Below, piece after piece: positions 45,748-57,698 of a DNA stretch of 64,000 nt (positions are counted from its first letter, which is position 1; the number at the start of each line of letters is the position of its first letter). The notes under the pieces are model-generated. The model searched no databases, was not told the origin of the DNA, and was given only the letters and a program-made list of their open reading frames with translations. The DNA comes from Diadema setosum. Lineage: Eukaryota; Echinodermata; Echinoidea; Diadematoida; Diadematidae. Where the stretch lies: the NCBI RefSeq assembly GCF_964275005.1, contig NC_092688.1:24491440-24555439 (forward strand), read 5' to 3'. A program made the translations under genes and the position numbers.

Positions 45748-46438
45748 CTGTAAAGGAACATACAAAATAAAATCATGTCTGTAAGAAAGAAAAAAATGAT
45801 GCCAATGAATAGCATTACGTTTGACGTAAAAGCCACACGGATGTTTCCGTTAATGTTAGTATCAGTATTTGTTCTGTAATACAATCCATGTCTTGCGACT
45901 TTTTGTCGGTGCTTGATGCAGAGTCAAATATTTTTCACCCGCATACTAAACGCTGGTCCTTTTTCATTTTTTTTTTTGTATTCATGGTAATTAAAAGCTT
46001 TCTTTAACCAATAGAATAATGATATTGTCCTGTTCGACAAAATAACAAAGAAGCTTCGGGACTAGAACCAAGTTTCCTCCGGCTGTCTTGGTTGTGCCGT
46101 AGCCAACGTTCGCGGAGATCGGATTTTCTATAACTTTTTCTGGTTCGGGAGGCATACCATAATTTGATGCACTGTGCATAATCTTCAAGATCCAACATTA
46201 TTTTACTTTGGCATTCGTCAGGATACGTTAAGAAAGTTTCTCTTTCAAAAATCGGAAACTGGTGAAAACGACGAAATACTGTGTTTAGTGTGTGATCAGT
46301 CACAATCTGATACATCCAAAGAGACACTTGTGCTAAATTGCATTAAGGGGGAATGACTTTGAAAGGTGAAGTTTTATGAATATACATGTTTGTAAGAAAA
46401 ATATATTCACGGCATGCTCTTAAGTTTTTACAACCCAC

Positions 46439-46660
46439 CGTGAATTTCGTTTTTGACTGCCCGGCAAGATGGGACTGTATCGTTCCAAATAGGAAAGTAG
46501 GTCGACTTTCCAGGTAGAGATACACACTGCAATGTCTTGCTACCATTGATGACGTAACCTTCGCCACAGCTAAGAGTTATTACGGACCCAAACTTAGTGA
46601 TGTTGGAGTTCCATTGGCCATTTGACACATTGCCGGGATGGTTACAGAACCCGACTGACA
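46439..46660 (-). CDS. Receptor copy 2 exon 6: CCP (Sushi) domain
   Basis: A 222-base, phase 1-1 exon. Four-cysteine CCP module: FCNHPGNVSNGQW, VITLSCGEGYVINGSKTLQC, WNDTVPSC. It differs from copy 1 at only a few residues, such as NF/KF and PV/PI, a much closer match than the membrane and tail exons. Confidence 0.9.
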
Positions 46661-47268
46661 CTGTAGGAAGAAGAAGAAACAAAAGGGCTGATCTTCTCGT
46701 AAGCCCCATGAATTATACGGGAAAATACAAAGATGGCGAGTTGCAAAATAACTCATCAGTAATCTTTAATCATTAAGGTTGTCTGCTTTGCCTTGTTGGT
46801 GTCGTTCAACAATATTTACTCATCTCAGATTTCCAATACTATTTTTATAAGCGTTTTATTTCTGAAAAAAAAAACCGTGAATGATTATGCTGTAGTTGTT
46901 ATCCCGTAGCTTTTAAAGTTTCAGCAATCACTATCAATAATATTCATGCCTATATTGATTATTAAAACTATATTTGCAGCATTATTAGTGAAGAAGATGT
47001 GATCGCTTCATTGGGATTCATAAAGTCACAATTTTTTCCCTTGTATTGCATTTGTTATCTATAGCATTAACGGCAACTGTGAATAATTGCTCTGAAGGTG
47101 ATAGAATCGACACCAGAGTTTAAATATCATTTTGATCCTCCTGTCCAATCATTCTTGCCTTTTAAAACAGTCATGGAATTTGTTCTGAGAACAGCCATGG
47201 AATTTTTTTTTTTTTTTTAAGAACAGTCATGCTGGTATTTTCTTGCTAAGTCACAGTTTTTAACTCAC

Positions 47269-47550
47269 GATTAAATGCTGTAAAGAAAACTTGGTCGGAA
47301 TCAAGTTGTGTCTGGCTGGGACAGGACCAGTTGTGGGAATATCTTCCGCCAGTAATAAAGTTTACAAATTCCTCTAATTGCAAACACACACACGACCTTC
47401 GATGTACAACAGCAACGTCTTGGCCTCCGGACACTTGTTGACAGGTGGATATACATTCGTCTTCAGAATGAACAGGAAATTCATCATTGTGTGAAAAGAG
47501 AGACTGAAGTATTTGTCCGGCACCTTTGTAGCAACCAATAAACGCAGGTT
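47269..47550 (-). CDS. Receptor copy 2 exon 5: WSC domain
   Basis: A 282-base, phase 1-1 exon: EPAFIGCYKGAGQILQSLF, EDECISTCQQVSGGQDVAVV, CVCLQ. WSC domain as in copy 1, with most changes after the last CxC. Confidence 0.88.
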
Positions 47551-48534
47551 CTACGTGGAAATGACACAACATACAAGCAGGATGATACACAAATACCAGG
47601 TATGAACTATTGTGACTATAATTTTTTTTCACACATTCTGAAAGTAAAGGGAGTAGTTATATAGGGGAACACCAAAATTGCCACGTCACCTAAATGGACA
47701 GAATGCATATCTCAAGGCTTACCTCAAATCAATCACAGTGGGACCTCTGAGGATTATGTGGCTCCGAGCCACATGAAAAGCATGCGCATAAAGGCTGTAA
47801 GCAAATCAAGCTAAGCTCATCTTCTTTTTTTTTTCATAGTATCGCTCATACACGTTTATCACGCATTGTAGATAATAAACGAAGACTAAATCAATTTATA
47901 CGCAACTCATTCATCTATAATGCTACCACCAATGTGTGTCAATATACAATGACAAAGCAAGCAGAAACCATTAAAATCGAATCAATGAAATCAATGAAAC
48001 TCGTTAAGCTGGGTGATCTAAGTCCACCAACATGACTTTTTTTAAAATCAAGTATGTTTGGATGGCAAAAAATAAATAAACAAGCAAACACACAAACAAA
48101 CATGTGCCAATGGAGGATCTGGTAACGTGCAATGACGCACACTTTATTGAGTGTAGCTAAACATGCTAAAAGGGATCCACAACTCAATGTTAGCGGCTTG
48201 AAAGCTATATTTAGATTGTACTCAAAAGGTACAGCTATGAATATCATGAATATAGTCACAATGTAATACAAGCATTTCTTCATGATTATTCCAGATATCA
48301 AATTCGTCTTTGACTGTTTTTGATTTTTAAGCTTTCAATAAATACTTCTTTACCTCTTTTATCGAAACCAAAGAGACCGTACCTGAAGAAGGAAAACATC
48401 TATCACATCTGAAAGAGGAACTAAAGTTTGAGATGCAAATGATAATTCCGCTTCCAAACATTGATCTAGACACGTCGTGTCATTAAACATCAAATTCTCC
48501 CAATATAAACCATACTCTTCAGACAAATTCTTAC

Positions 48535-48612
48535 CTCGGCATTTCAGTCTAACACCTTGGTTCGAGGAACATCCGATGGTTGCCCACGAGCACTCCTCGA
48601 GATAATTGTCAC
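48535..48612 (-). CDS. Receptor copy 2 exon 4: SRCR domain, second half
   Basis: A 78-base, phase 1-1 exon: DNYLEECSWATIGCSSNQGV then RLKCR. Donor GTAAG at 48534. An open frame continues past the donor for about 50 residues, but copy 1 is diverged there and has stops, so it is read as intron. Confidence 0.85.
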
Positions 48613-49926
48613 CTATCAATTGATATGAAAAATTATACAAAATCATATTTCATTGTTAAACCATTTTGATTTGGGTACAGCAAACAACAACATTAAAAAT
48701 TATTGATCCAAATAATTGTTTTATGGTGACTTATGTCATTGCAAAACTGATAGAGAGTGATTGTTTGTGTCTGTGGATAGCTAACTACTTACTATTTACT
48801 GTGCAGCTCCCGACTATGTCCGATTTCATTGGAATCATTATGAATGAAATGCTTTTGAATTAACTACGCAATATCCTCGCTCAAACTGTGAGAAGAATAT
48901 GGACAAACGAGAAAAATAAAAAATAAATCCTTAAGAAATGTCGAATATTTCACACTCTTCATGTAAGAATTGTTTACATTTTGTGTTTGTTTGCTTGCAT
49001 TTTGTTTTGCTTTTCCTATATCGTACATATATGTATAGTGGTAGTGGTTTGTTTGTCTGTATGTATACGTGTGTATTCTTCCATAGCATGCAATAAAACA
49101 CATACACATGCACACACACACATCACACACGCACGAACGGACACTCAATTCCCATGGCAATTTACATGGCATGTTTGCATGGATGTTTCAGAGAGCGACA
49201 TTTTCTGACGGGGCGACAATTTGTGTCGCAACATGCGCGACTTAAGCCAGTCTGAGATTTATGCAAAGACTTTCATGTGATGACTTCATGAAACGGACCC
49301 TAGGGTTGTGATTTCAAAATGTTGATTTTTGGAATACTGAGTAGTATAAGTGGGAAAAGGATGTATGATATACGAGCTGTGCACATGCAGTGGTATTTCT
49401 TATGAGTATTACAAAATTCAAAGTAACTCATAAGAAATTTAGCTGACATTGGTGCAATTACCAATATGCCATGAACACGAATGTTCCTTTCATCACAATG
49501 AGAATATGAAGCACTGAAATACATGTAATTAGTTTTTGAAATATCAAATACTAATTTTCTACATTTCAATTGTGAAAGGGTTTTCTACTTCAGAATTTGA
49601 TGTATCTTTGGGGGTATCCCATTTTTTTTTTGAAAAAATAAGATATTTGTATCAATAGCGAAAGGTATGAAATGTTAAAATGGGGCAAAATTATTAAACC
49701 ATGTTATTTTCATAAGCAGAGATGAATGATAACCTTGCCAAGATGGAACATTGATGGAGACAGTTAATCTTCAGTCTTTGTGACTACAATTTTAAATATA
49801 TCTTGAATGATGAACAAAAAATCTGCAAAAAAAAAAGTCCAAAGAACCAAAGATTCAAATTAAGATTTTTTTTTCTTTTTTGTAATCATAAATTTTTCAT
49901 TGGTAAAGATGTCAGTGTCTTTCGAA

Positions 49927-49953
49927 GTATATATATATATATATATATATATC
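49927..49953. repeat. (TA)n microsatellite
   Basis: Short TA run followed by poly-T in the SRCR intron of copy 2. Confidence 0.85.
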
Positions 49954-50626
49954 TTTTTTTTTTCTTTTTTTTTTTTAATGACAGTGGGATACATCATTTG
50001 AATAGATGCAAGTTACCCGAAGTTAATTCAGGCGTTCATAGGACCACATACAATACTATCGAATTCTTTAATTTCACGATTATACCTTTAAAACAAAAAA
50101 AAAATCAAAATCGATGTTCACGATAGTTTATACAATGCAACTTGGTGCTTTGGATTACGGGACATGGATCGCCTTGTTTGGACAAAAAAAAAAAGAAAGA
50201 TGCATGAATAATAATGAGCTGCAGTATGCTCCGATTTATAGTGTCCTGACACAAAGATGCAAACACTCTGCAAAGAGCATACTCTTGGCAACTTGTTAGT
50301 TAAAGCAAATCTTTAATTCCATAAATCTGCATTTCAACGGTTAGCTAGCTATGAGGACCGGTTCGAAAGAGGTCTGCCAAGTACTTTTTCACTGTCAATT
50401 ACTCGTAATGACAAAAACCCAACTTGAATGAAACAAGACAAACAAAGCACAACATAACACAACAAAGCACAACAAAACAAATGCACTTTTGTTCAGCGTC
50501 TGACAAGTAACCACTTATTTCAGGGGTCGTAGCAAAGTCTGGGTCCTAGGTTGATAATGTTCCGATGTTTAAATCTTAATGCTACACGTACAATATACTC
50601 CTCAATGTTTATAATTATGCACTCAC

Positions 50627-50842
50627 CTTCATCACATCGGAGCTGTATAATCCTGTTCCTTGTCACAGTGCGGGGCAATGTCTGATTCAAGTATTCCTGC
50701 ACCGCTGGAAAGCCGAGTCTTCCGCAGAACAAATGAGCAGCCCTGTCATTAAATGTCTGAAGACACACATATGTGTTTGTTTCAAAGACCACAAACCCTT
50801 CACGCGGTGAAGGTCCATTAACCAGCCTCACTGATGAAGTTT
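50627..50842 (-). CDS. Receptor copy 2 exon 3: SRCR domain, first half
   Basis: A 216-base, phase 1-1 exon: SSVRLVNGPSPREGFVVFET, YVCLQTFNDRAAHLFCGRLG. It has nine bases more than copy 1 (QTF). Acceptor CAG at 50845-50843, donor GTGAGT at 50626. Confidence 0.88.
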
Positions 50843-50928
50843 CTGATGAAGAAGAAACCAAATATCTACTATAAGAAGTAATAAGTACATAAACGTACAT
50901 AGATTATAAATATATTTAAAAAATAGTT

Positions 50929-50959
<31 letters not shown>

Positions 50960-50971
50960 CATAATACATAT

Positions 50972-51615
50972 GTGACCCTGCACCACAAAACAAATAAAAA
51001 GTCGCCAGACATGAATTTTTAGTTAAGACCATATTCTGAAAGCTTTATTATAAAGCTTTTTATATTCTTTTATAAAAAAAAAACAACTTTTATATTCTTC
51101 TAAGCTTTAAAATGATGCATAACTCAAATCAAATGGACAGTGTCTATTCAAGCGCTTAATCTTAACCAAGCCGTGCTGGCTGTGCGATGAATGGGACACA
51201 AAACAGGAAGTAAACCATCGGAGTAACAACAATGATAGGATTATCAGATTAAACTGAAATTTAGCATGCCTCGTTAACGCATTCTGTCATTAATCAATAC
51301 CAACTTTCAAAGGAGTAACATTATCCTTTCAAAAGTTATTAGAGTTGAAAGTGAAGAGTGTGTACAAAAATGAAATGGGGACTCTAAAGACACACCTAAT
51401 CAAAAAACCAAAAATGTTCGAGATAAACTGCTAAAAAATCACACGTTCCTGCCCGTTTCATGATCCCAAATTTTAGTATAAAGTAAAAGAAGACTTCCGC
51501 TTTCAGAAAATACGAAAAAGTCAAGATTGGCTAGGTTGACCCATTTCACCTATTTTCGGTCCTCATGCAAAATCAGTGTGTGCGACTTTTTGTTCGTTTT
51601 GTGATGCACGGTCAC
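50972..51615. mobile_element. Family R1 MITE in copy 2 CUB/SRCR intron
   Basis: A 644-base copy with ends GTGACCCTGCACCACAAAAC and the inverse of GTGACCGTGCATCACAAAAC, flanked by TA repeats on both sides. It sits at the same intron position as 21860-22551 in copy 1. It lacks the GGCTCTGAAGTACAG segment and some other internal sequence present in copy 1. Confidence 0.8.
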
Positions 51616-51621
51616 ATATAA

Positions 51622-51628
<7 letters not shown>

Positions 51629-51675
<47 letters not shown>
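51629..51675. repeat. (TA)n microsatellite
   Basis: TA run at the right end of the R1 element. Confidence 0.9.
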
Positions 51676-51677
<2 letters not shown>

Positions 51678-51998
51678 TAATGCATGTATCACTACCTTAT
51701 GTCCATGTGCGATTCGACGAATAACCTTTAACCAAAACAGTTTTCCACCTCAATCCTCCCAGTTTTTGTTTTTGTTTTTTTTTTGTCTTTCTTTTTTTAA
51801 CTGCCACATTAACGTTAGACTTGGCACACTCAGTTACAACACTCTACAACATAATTAAGGCATCAAAGCACTAATGCTTTTTTAGTTTCATACACAGTTC
51901 ACTCATTTTATCAAGAGGAGGAAAGTGGATAAAAGCTGGCTTCTTTGGAATAAACATGAATCACATTTTTAGCTTTTTAAGTTTTTTTTTCTCATACT

Positions 51999-51999
<1 letters not shown>

Positions 52000-52048
<49 letters not shown>

Positions 52049-52274
52049 GATCTTATTTACCCAGGGTAGCCTCTTCAGTGTTGCCACTGCTCTACCAGAG
52101 GGCCCTGCTATTATTATTACCCTAGCGGTGCCAGGTACCCAGTTATACACCTGGGTCGAGAGGGACATTGTGGGTAAAACATCTTGTCCAAGGACGTAAG
52201 CACCGGGTGGGATTCGAACTCCGGTCCTTGGATCGGGAGTCGGGAGTCTTATCCTCTATGCCACAGTGCCCCCT
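52000..52274 (-). mobile_element. tRNA-derived SINE
   Basis: On the minus strand it begins AGGGGGCACTGTGGCATAGA, has an A-box-like TGGCATAGAGG (52263-52253) and a B-box GTTCGAATCC (52219-52210), then a body, and ends in an (ATT)n tail (52048-52000). Copy 1 lacks it: sequence on either side is continuous at about 22863. It therefore inserted after the gene duplication. Target duplication not clear. Confidence 0.8.
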
Positions 52275-52364
52275 ACTTTTGCTTATAGGCTACTCTTTCC
52301 GAAAGGCACGGTCTTTGGCAAACTCCAAAATCAGGTCGCAGGAATTTTTGTTTTCTTTGTGCAT

Positions 52365-52542
52365 TATATTGCATTGGAGAATCAATTTAAAGACGATGTT
52401 ACTGACAGCATAAAATATTTTCTGCCTGGGGATTACCCAACAAAGCCGGCATGTATATTGCATTAGAGAATCAATTTAAAGACAATGTTACTGACAGCAT
52501 AAGATATTTTCTGCGTGGGGATTACCCAACAAAGCCGGCATG
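52365..52542. repeat. Tandem duplication, 2 x 89 bp
   Basis: The unit TATATTGCATTGGAGAATCA ... AACAAAGCCGGCATG occurs at 52365-52453 and again at 52454-52542 with a few changes. Copy 1 has a single unit (about 22931-23016). Confidence 0.85.
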
Positions 52543-52934
52543 AATGATATTTGTGTGTGTGTCTGTGTGTGTGTGTGTGTGTGTGTCTGTGTATTTTGTA
52601 TGAACAGGCGACTTTATTTTCGCTTAGTTCTCACTTCAATATGGAAGCCTATCCAGATATGTCTTTATCAGCATGCAAATGGTAAGATGTGCCTTACTTG
52701 TCAGCGAAGAGCAGTTTAGTAAATCCTGCAAAATATCAAAGCAAGGCATCGTTTTAGAATCGCTGAGCTTCATGAAATAAAAGAAAAAGTTGGATCTTAT
52801 GATTGTATTATCATAACTCGTCTGTCCTTTGAACATTTAATTTTTGTTGTCACCAGAGCAAATCTTCAAGCATACTTCCACGCAAGAAAGAAAGATAGTA
52901 AGGCCTATCAATTGTAATACTGAAGGCTACTTAC

Positions 52935-53247
52935 CCTCGTAACACTTCACACTCATATTGAACTTCACAGGGACGACATATATATGTTATCCGTAGCTCT
53001 ACTTGATGAGCCAGGGATAATGTCGGGGGTGATCTGGCGAGGTTTATGATCACACTCAGAAACGATTTGTTCGCTACTCCGTCCAGAACTTCAAATCCAA
53101 TCACTGTGTGGTTGACAAACATAATTTCATAACGTATCCTATGTCCACGAGGTGCCTGGAAAACCCAGCTATCGCTGTTGTTAAGGCAGTTTACATCACA
53201 CAATATCTCTGGCTGTAATGGCGTCCCCGAACAGTTAAGAGTGAAGT
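52935..53247 (-). CDS. Receptor copy 2 exon 2: CUB-like domain
   Basis: A 313-base exon, phase 1 in and phase 2 out, donor GTAAGT at 52934. WVFQAPRGHRIRYEIMFVN, IGFEVLDGVANKSF, VELRITYICRPCEVQYECEV. Same unusual end phase as copy 1. Confidence 0.77.
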
Positions 53248-54121
53248 CTGGAAAGAATTTGAGACACGAACAAGTGTGTATTTTTGTTTAGTTTTGTTTT
53301 GTTGTTATTTTTGCAATTAAGTGAGTAATGTTTGAATGAAACAAGACATAGCAAAGGGATTTTAGATGATTTTCGATACTTGGAAATGTTGCTACCCTGT
53401 CAACATAACAGAAAAAAAACCCTCATAATCCTCCCACAACTAATTTCTCTTTGATTACCGTTCCATTTAAGCCGTTGTGTAATAGTGGAGTAAAGAGTAT
53501 GAATTTCTCCAAAGCACGTTATCTAAATCGACAATCTACCTTGAATATACTGCATCCAGGTAACATGCAGACGACTAACAGTTAAATCAATAGCAATGTC
53601 TTATGTTAGACGAAAATGTGCAGAAAAGTTTGGAACAGAGAGCATGATATAGGCATAACAAATAAATTATACTTTGTAATTACTTGATAAGTAATTTTCC
53701 TCCGTATTCAATCCCTTTTATACGGTATGTGAAAGTTAAAAAAAAAAAAGAAGAAAACTTTGACATCATTATAGTTTGGGCTTATGATGATTGAACCTAA
53801 CCTCATAAAGTTGCTGACATAACACTTAAGGCCTTTATGTCCAACGCACATGAGTACCTGTAAAGACCCATTACACCAAAGTTCTTTTTTTTCTAAATTG
53901 AATTGCTCTAGGGTGGAAGTGGGCTAGGAACATCAAAAAAATGAAATTTTGTGCTTCTTTGTTTGCTCTGAGCATACCAGTCTAAATTTTGTAAATAAAA
54001 TGACATGGTATTATCACTGATATATTATCACATGATATATCTCACTTCTGTACAAAAGAAATACTACATGTCAATATAATGGTGTTATAGACAAAATAAA
54101 AAAGAAAAGATAAGTACGTAC

Positions 54122-54218
54122 AAGTCTTGTGAGCTTCCTTGGTAGAGAGTGTGATGAGCGAATTGTGAAGAACGACACCAACAAACAACCAGGCTAAAAA
54201 AGTTATCCGTTTCTCCAT
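54122..54218 (-). CDS. Receptor copy 2 exon 1: signal peptide
   Basis: A 97-base exon, MEKRITFLAWLFVGVVLHNS..., donor GTACGT at 54121. A hydrophobic core follows a basic start, as in copy 1. Confidence 0.8.
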
Positions 54219-55265
54219 CGTGAAAATCCAAATGTTAGTCGGAAATTGGTCGACCACTGACATTCAGTATATCATTGGCAAAGCCAAGGCACAAAATTTT
54301 ATTCATTAAAGTGAGGGCTTCTACAGGAAAAAAAAAAAAAATAGCTACTTGATTAGCTGTACAGAAATGAACACGTTCACTAATATTGTTGACTCTGTCC
54401 GTGTTAATTAAGATCTACAAGAGATACTTGCGCGCATTGAATGTGCGCACCAATATATGTTCAAATAGAATTACTGTATCTCGCTGCGTCGTCGAGAGTT
54501 TCAAGAAAGCTTTGTCATAGGACCATTAATAACCACTTGAGAATGACACTTTTCTCCGATCCACGTGTACAGAATTCAAATGGATATGATAAATAGCATC
54601 GTGTCTTGGTTTTGTTTGTTTTCATAATATCCATTCGCTTGACCGTTAAAAAGGAAGTGGAAAGCCTACGCACATCCTGGTGTGATAGGGAAAGTATTTC
54701 ATCACATTATTATTAGGGAAAGAACACTTACTGTCTCAGTGCGATTTTAATTGGACTTCCTGATAATCAGATACAAATCAATGCAAAAAGTGCAAAATGC
54801 TTCCGCGAGATTTTGTAATAAGATCAAAGAAGGGTGACCATGAACATCCCATTTTACGATTATAATTCCTATTAGAAATCGGGTTCGTTTTAAGATTTTA
54901 TCCATCGTATTCCCTTGTAGAAGGATTTTTGGCCCTTCCTTTAATGTTTAGAAGTTGTTTTTTCCAATATCACTTCAGTAAGCCTAGACATCCCAATCCA
55001 ACCTAAGACAATATACTGAAATTTAATTAGTTTAAAGCACCTCTTAAACATTTTTTTTCCTTGTGACGAATTGAATCGTATTCTTCAATGACGATGACAC
55101 TGCATTATTTCGTCTGCCCTTTTCCCTCCTAGATAATACTGAGAATATATCATGGTATTTGCATGTGCTTTATTTTTTTTTAAAGAGAGATTTACTGTAT
55201 CATCACTCCAAAGAACAGCACGACTTTTTTTTAAAGGAATGATGTCACCATTGCTATCAAAGGTA
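54219..55265. promoter_or_regulatory. Upstream region of receptor copy 2 (duplicated)
   Basis: Alignable with 25185-26660 except for the MITE-like insertion there. Similarity stops near the (GT)n tract at 55269-55303, which marks the 5' edge of the duplication. No core promoter motif can be fixed. Confidence 0.45.
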
Positions 55266-55267
55266 GA

Positions 55268-55268
<1 letters not shown>

Positions 55269-55303
<35 letters not shown>
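55269..55303. repeat. (GT)n microsatellite
   Basis: GT run at the 5' edge of the duplicated block. Confidence 0.9.
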
Positions 55304-55304
<1 letters not shown>

Positions 55305-55317
55305 TGTGTGTATGTAT

Positions 55318-55512
55318 GTGACCCTGAACCACAAAACCAACAAAGAGTTGCCAGACATGGATTTTTATTCAGGAAAAGATTCTGAAAGGGCAGACTGTAA
55401 GCTTTAAATTGATGTATAACTCATGATTCAAATGGACTCCCCTAACATCTAAATACTGAAAAGAAAGGACACACTCTGGAAAAGTGGGAACTGAGAAAAG
55501 AGGCTCTGAAGT
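55318..55512. mobile_element. Family R1 MITE, left part, interrupted by element C
   Basis: Starts GTGACCCTGAACCACAAAAC and runs to GGCTCTGAAGT, where element C begins. It resumes at 63026. Confidence 0.8.
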
Positions 55513-57641
55513 CAACGGCGTAAATCCGTACTGAGGAGTGGGGGGGGGGATGATCGATGATAGTCACCATCACCACGATTACAAGCCCATAACCGGACCA
55601 GCGCAGCCGGGGGGGGGGGGGGGGGGAGGGCGGGAGGGGAGAAGAAGCTTGGTTTCCCCCCCCCCCCCACACACACACACTTTACAGGGATCGAATGTCC
55701 CATTCTTTTGCATGAAATATAAAGCGGGAGGGAAGTGGAAGCAAGTTCTTGTTTATGTCTGTTTTTTGTTTTGTTTTTGTTTTTGTTTTTTGCTGGTCAG
55801 CCGACTTTCGGCGGAAAATCAGAACTTAAAAGTATTAAGACTTTTATGTTCTTGTTTCTCTTGTCTTTTCACTCTCTGTCTTCTTTACTCTCAGGCGATT
55901 TTGACCCCCCCCCCCCCTTTCAAAAACGTAGCGTAGCCCTGAATAATGCCCAAATAAATTCAATAAAATGGTAATATGGATCTCCAGTTTCTTTGTATGT
56001 AATAATGTAGTAAATATTTTCCTGTAGCTATTGTGTTTTTCAATTTTCTTGATTGAAGTCAATAAAGCAATCATCCGCAGGGGCATCGTCCCGTTTTTAT
56101 GATGGTGGGTGAGGATGGGACTGGGAGTTGGAATATCTGTGCGAGGGAGCGGAGCGACCAAGCGGGGGGGGGGGAGGGTGTGGGAGAGGGGTGTCCCCCC
56201 CCCCCTCCCACACGAGGAAGATTTTGCATTTTTATACATGAAATTCAGCGATCTGGTGCACACTTGTGGTGAAATTTTGGATTTTTTTTTCCTATCAAAA
56301 AACAAGTAAGAAAAAGAAATATTCATAGATAATTGAATGACTAAATCGTGATATCTCAGCTCTTAAATGCTCCGCCTGTGCGACATCACTGTGTAGGCCT
56401 ACTAAATAGTGGGGCCTATCACCGGCGTAGCCCGGATTTGATCTAGAGTGAGCGGTTAGATGCGAGGGAGCGGAGCGAGCGAAGGGTGAAGGTTTCCCCC
56501 TCCCATGGAGAGAAGTTTCCCCCTCCCACGGAGAGAACTTTTTTGCATTTTGATGTGTACATGTTGCAATTTGATGCATTTATCTGTTGCATGTTTTGTA
56601 GACTTGAAACAGTCCCACAAGTTGAAGGTAGCAGCGTTGATGTACATTATTACTGAACAATTCTGCCTATGAAATTGTATCATTTAGATAACTTCGTGTA
56701 TTCATTAAATTCACTAAATATCATGAACGCGACCGAGCCCGAGCGAACGGAACGAGCGAGGGGGGAGGGGGAGGGGGTGAGAACTTTTTGCATTTTGATG
56801 TTGTACATGGTGTAATTTGATGCATGTTTTGAGCGTTTTGTCGACTTGAAACAGTCCCACTTCTTTAAGGTAGCAATATATAATATCGATTATTATTAAA
56901 CAATTTGGTTATAAAATGGTATCATTTAAATCAACTACTTGTATTAATTTTTACACTGAATATCATGAACACGACCGAACCCGAGCAAGCGGAGCGAGAG
57001 AGGGAGGGGAGGGTGTGGGAGGGGGTGTGCTGTGTGCTGGTGCTGTGTGCGGTGTGTCATCTCAGTCCTCTCAAAAAGTGCTCAAAAACATCTCTAATAT
57101 GCTCTCCTTGGCTGATATTGTATAATATCGGTGGTTTTTACCTTTTGTTCGCGCTATGGAACCAATTTAACCAGATATTTTTTTTTTTTCAGCAAAACCA
57201 AGTCTTCTTATGGCTCAAATCTACATGACCAGGACCCTCTTTTGGCATCATGAATACATAGTCCCACTGGTGCATCTCCATGCTGGCTAAAGCAACTGGA
57301 TTCCACATTGGAAGCTGGAATGCAATGGGACAATGCAGGGCCATGGAACAATAGAGAAAACGGCGGGAATCCTTCCTCCACCACTTCTCTACTAGTACAT
57401 GGATGGATGCACGTAACCAGGACCTCCTTTTTGCATCATCAATATATAAAGTTAGAGTTTTAGTCCCAGGATTTTACTTTAGAAACTGGATTACAAGTCA
57501 ACATGTCAATGCAAGGCTTTGAAGGAAGTAGCCAAGGAACAATAGAGAAAATGGCGGGAAACCTTCTTTCATCACCTCTTTGTCAGTACATCAAATGGAT
57601 CCATGTACATTGTACCAGGCAATGTCACACTTACAGGGTAA

Positions 57642-57643
<2 letters not shown>

Positions 57644-57694
<51 letters not shown>
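57644..57694. repeat. (TA)n microsatellite
   Basis: TA run inside the LINE 5' part, so probably expanded within this copy or its source. Confidence 0.85.
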
Positions 57695-57695
<1 letters not shown>

Positions 57696-57698
57696 TTC

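Larger units (their letters stand above)
41349..54218 (-). other. Receptor copy 2: signal peptide-CUB-SRCR-WSC-CCP-TM-tyrosine tail gene
   Basis: Eleven recognised exons, minus strand: 54218-54122, 53247-52935, 50842-50627, 48612-48535, 47550-47269, 46660-46439, 45747-45682, 45496-45431, 44171-44060, 43237-43087 and 42161-41349. Total about 2.4 kb of CDS (about 800 residues). Exons 1-8 are close copies of copy 1 exons 1-8, with equal lengths except a 9-base SRCR indel. The membrane exon matches only in length and phase, and the tail exons are different. The same CUB-to-SRCR phase mismatch as copy 1 implies the same unseen exon in both. The gene is half the span of copy 1 mainly because it lacks elements A and B and the pogo-like element. 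Type I receptor inferred. Confidence 0.85.

Noticed and set aside
45991-46327. Two overlapping minus-strand open frames of 65-107 residues between CCP and stalk exons
   Set aside because: The equivalent stretch of copy 1 (14612-14920) does not keep either frame, no domain is seen, and the neighbouring exons join without them.
48359-48534. Open frame continuing past the SRCR second-half exon in copy 2 (NLSEEYGLYWEN..., about 50 residues)
   Set aside because: A good GTAAG donor precedes it, the copy 1 sequence is diverged with stops, and the spliced WSC exon joins in frame.
52200-52274. A functional tRNA gene on the minus strand
   Set aside because: Only A- and B-box similarity remains; no cloverleaf with acceptor stem, and an (ATT)n tail plus an empty site in copy 1 mark it as a SINE.
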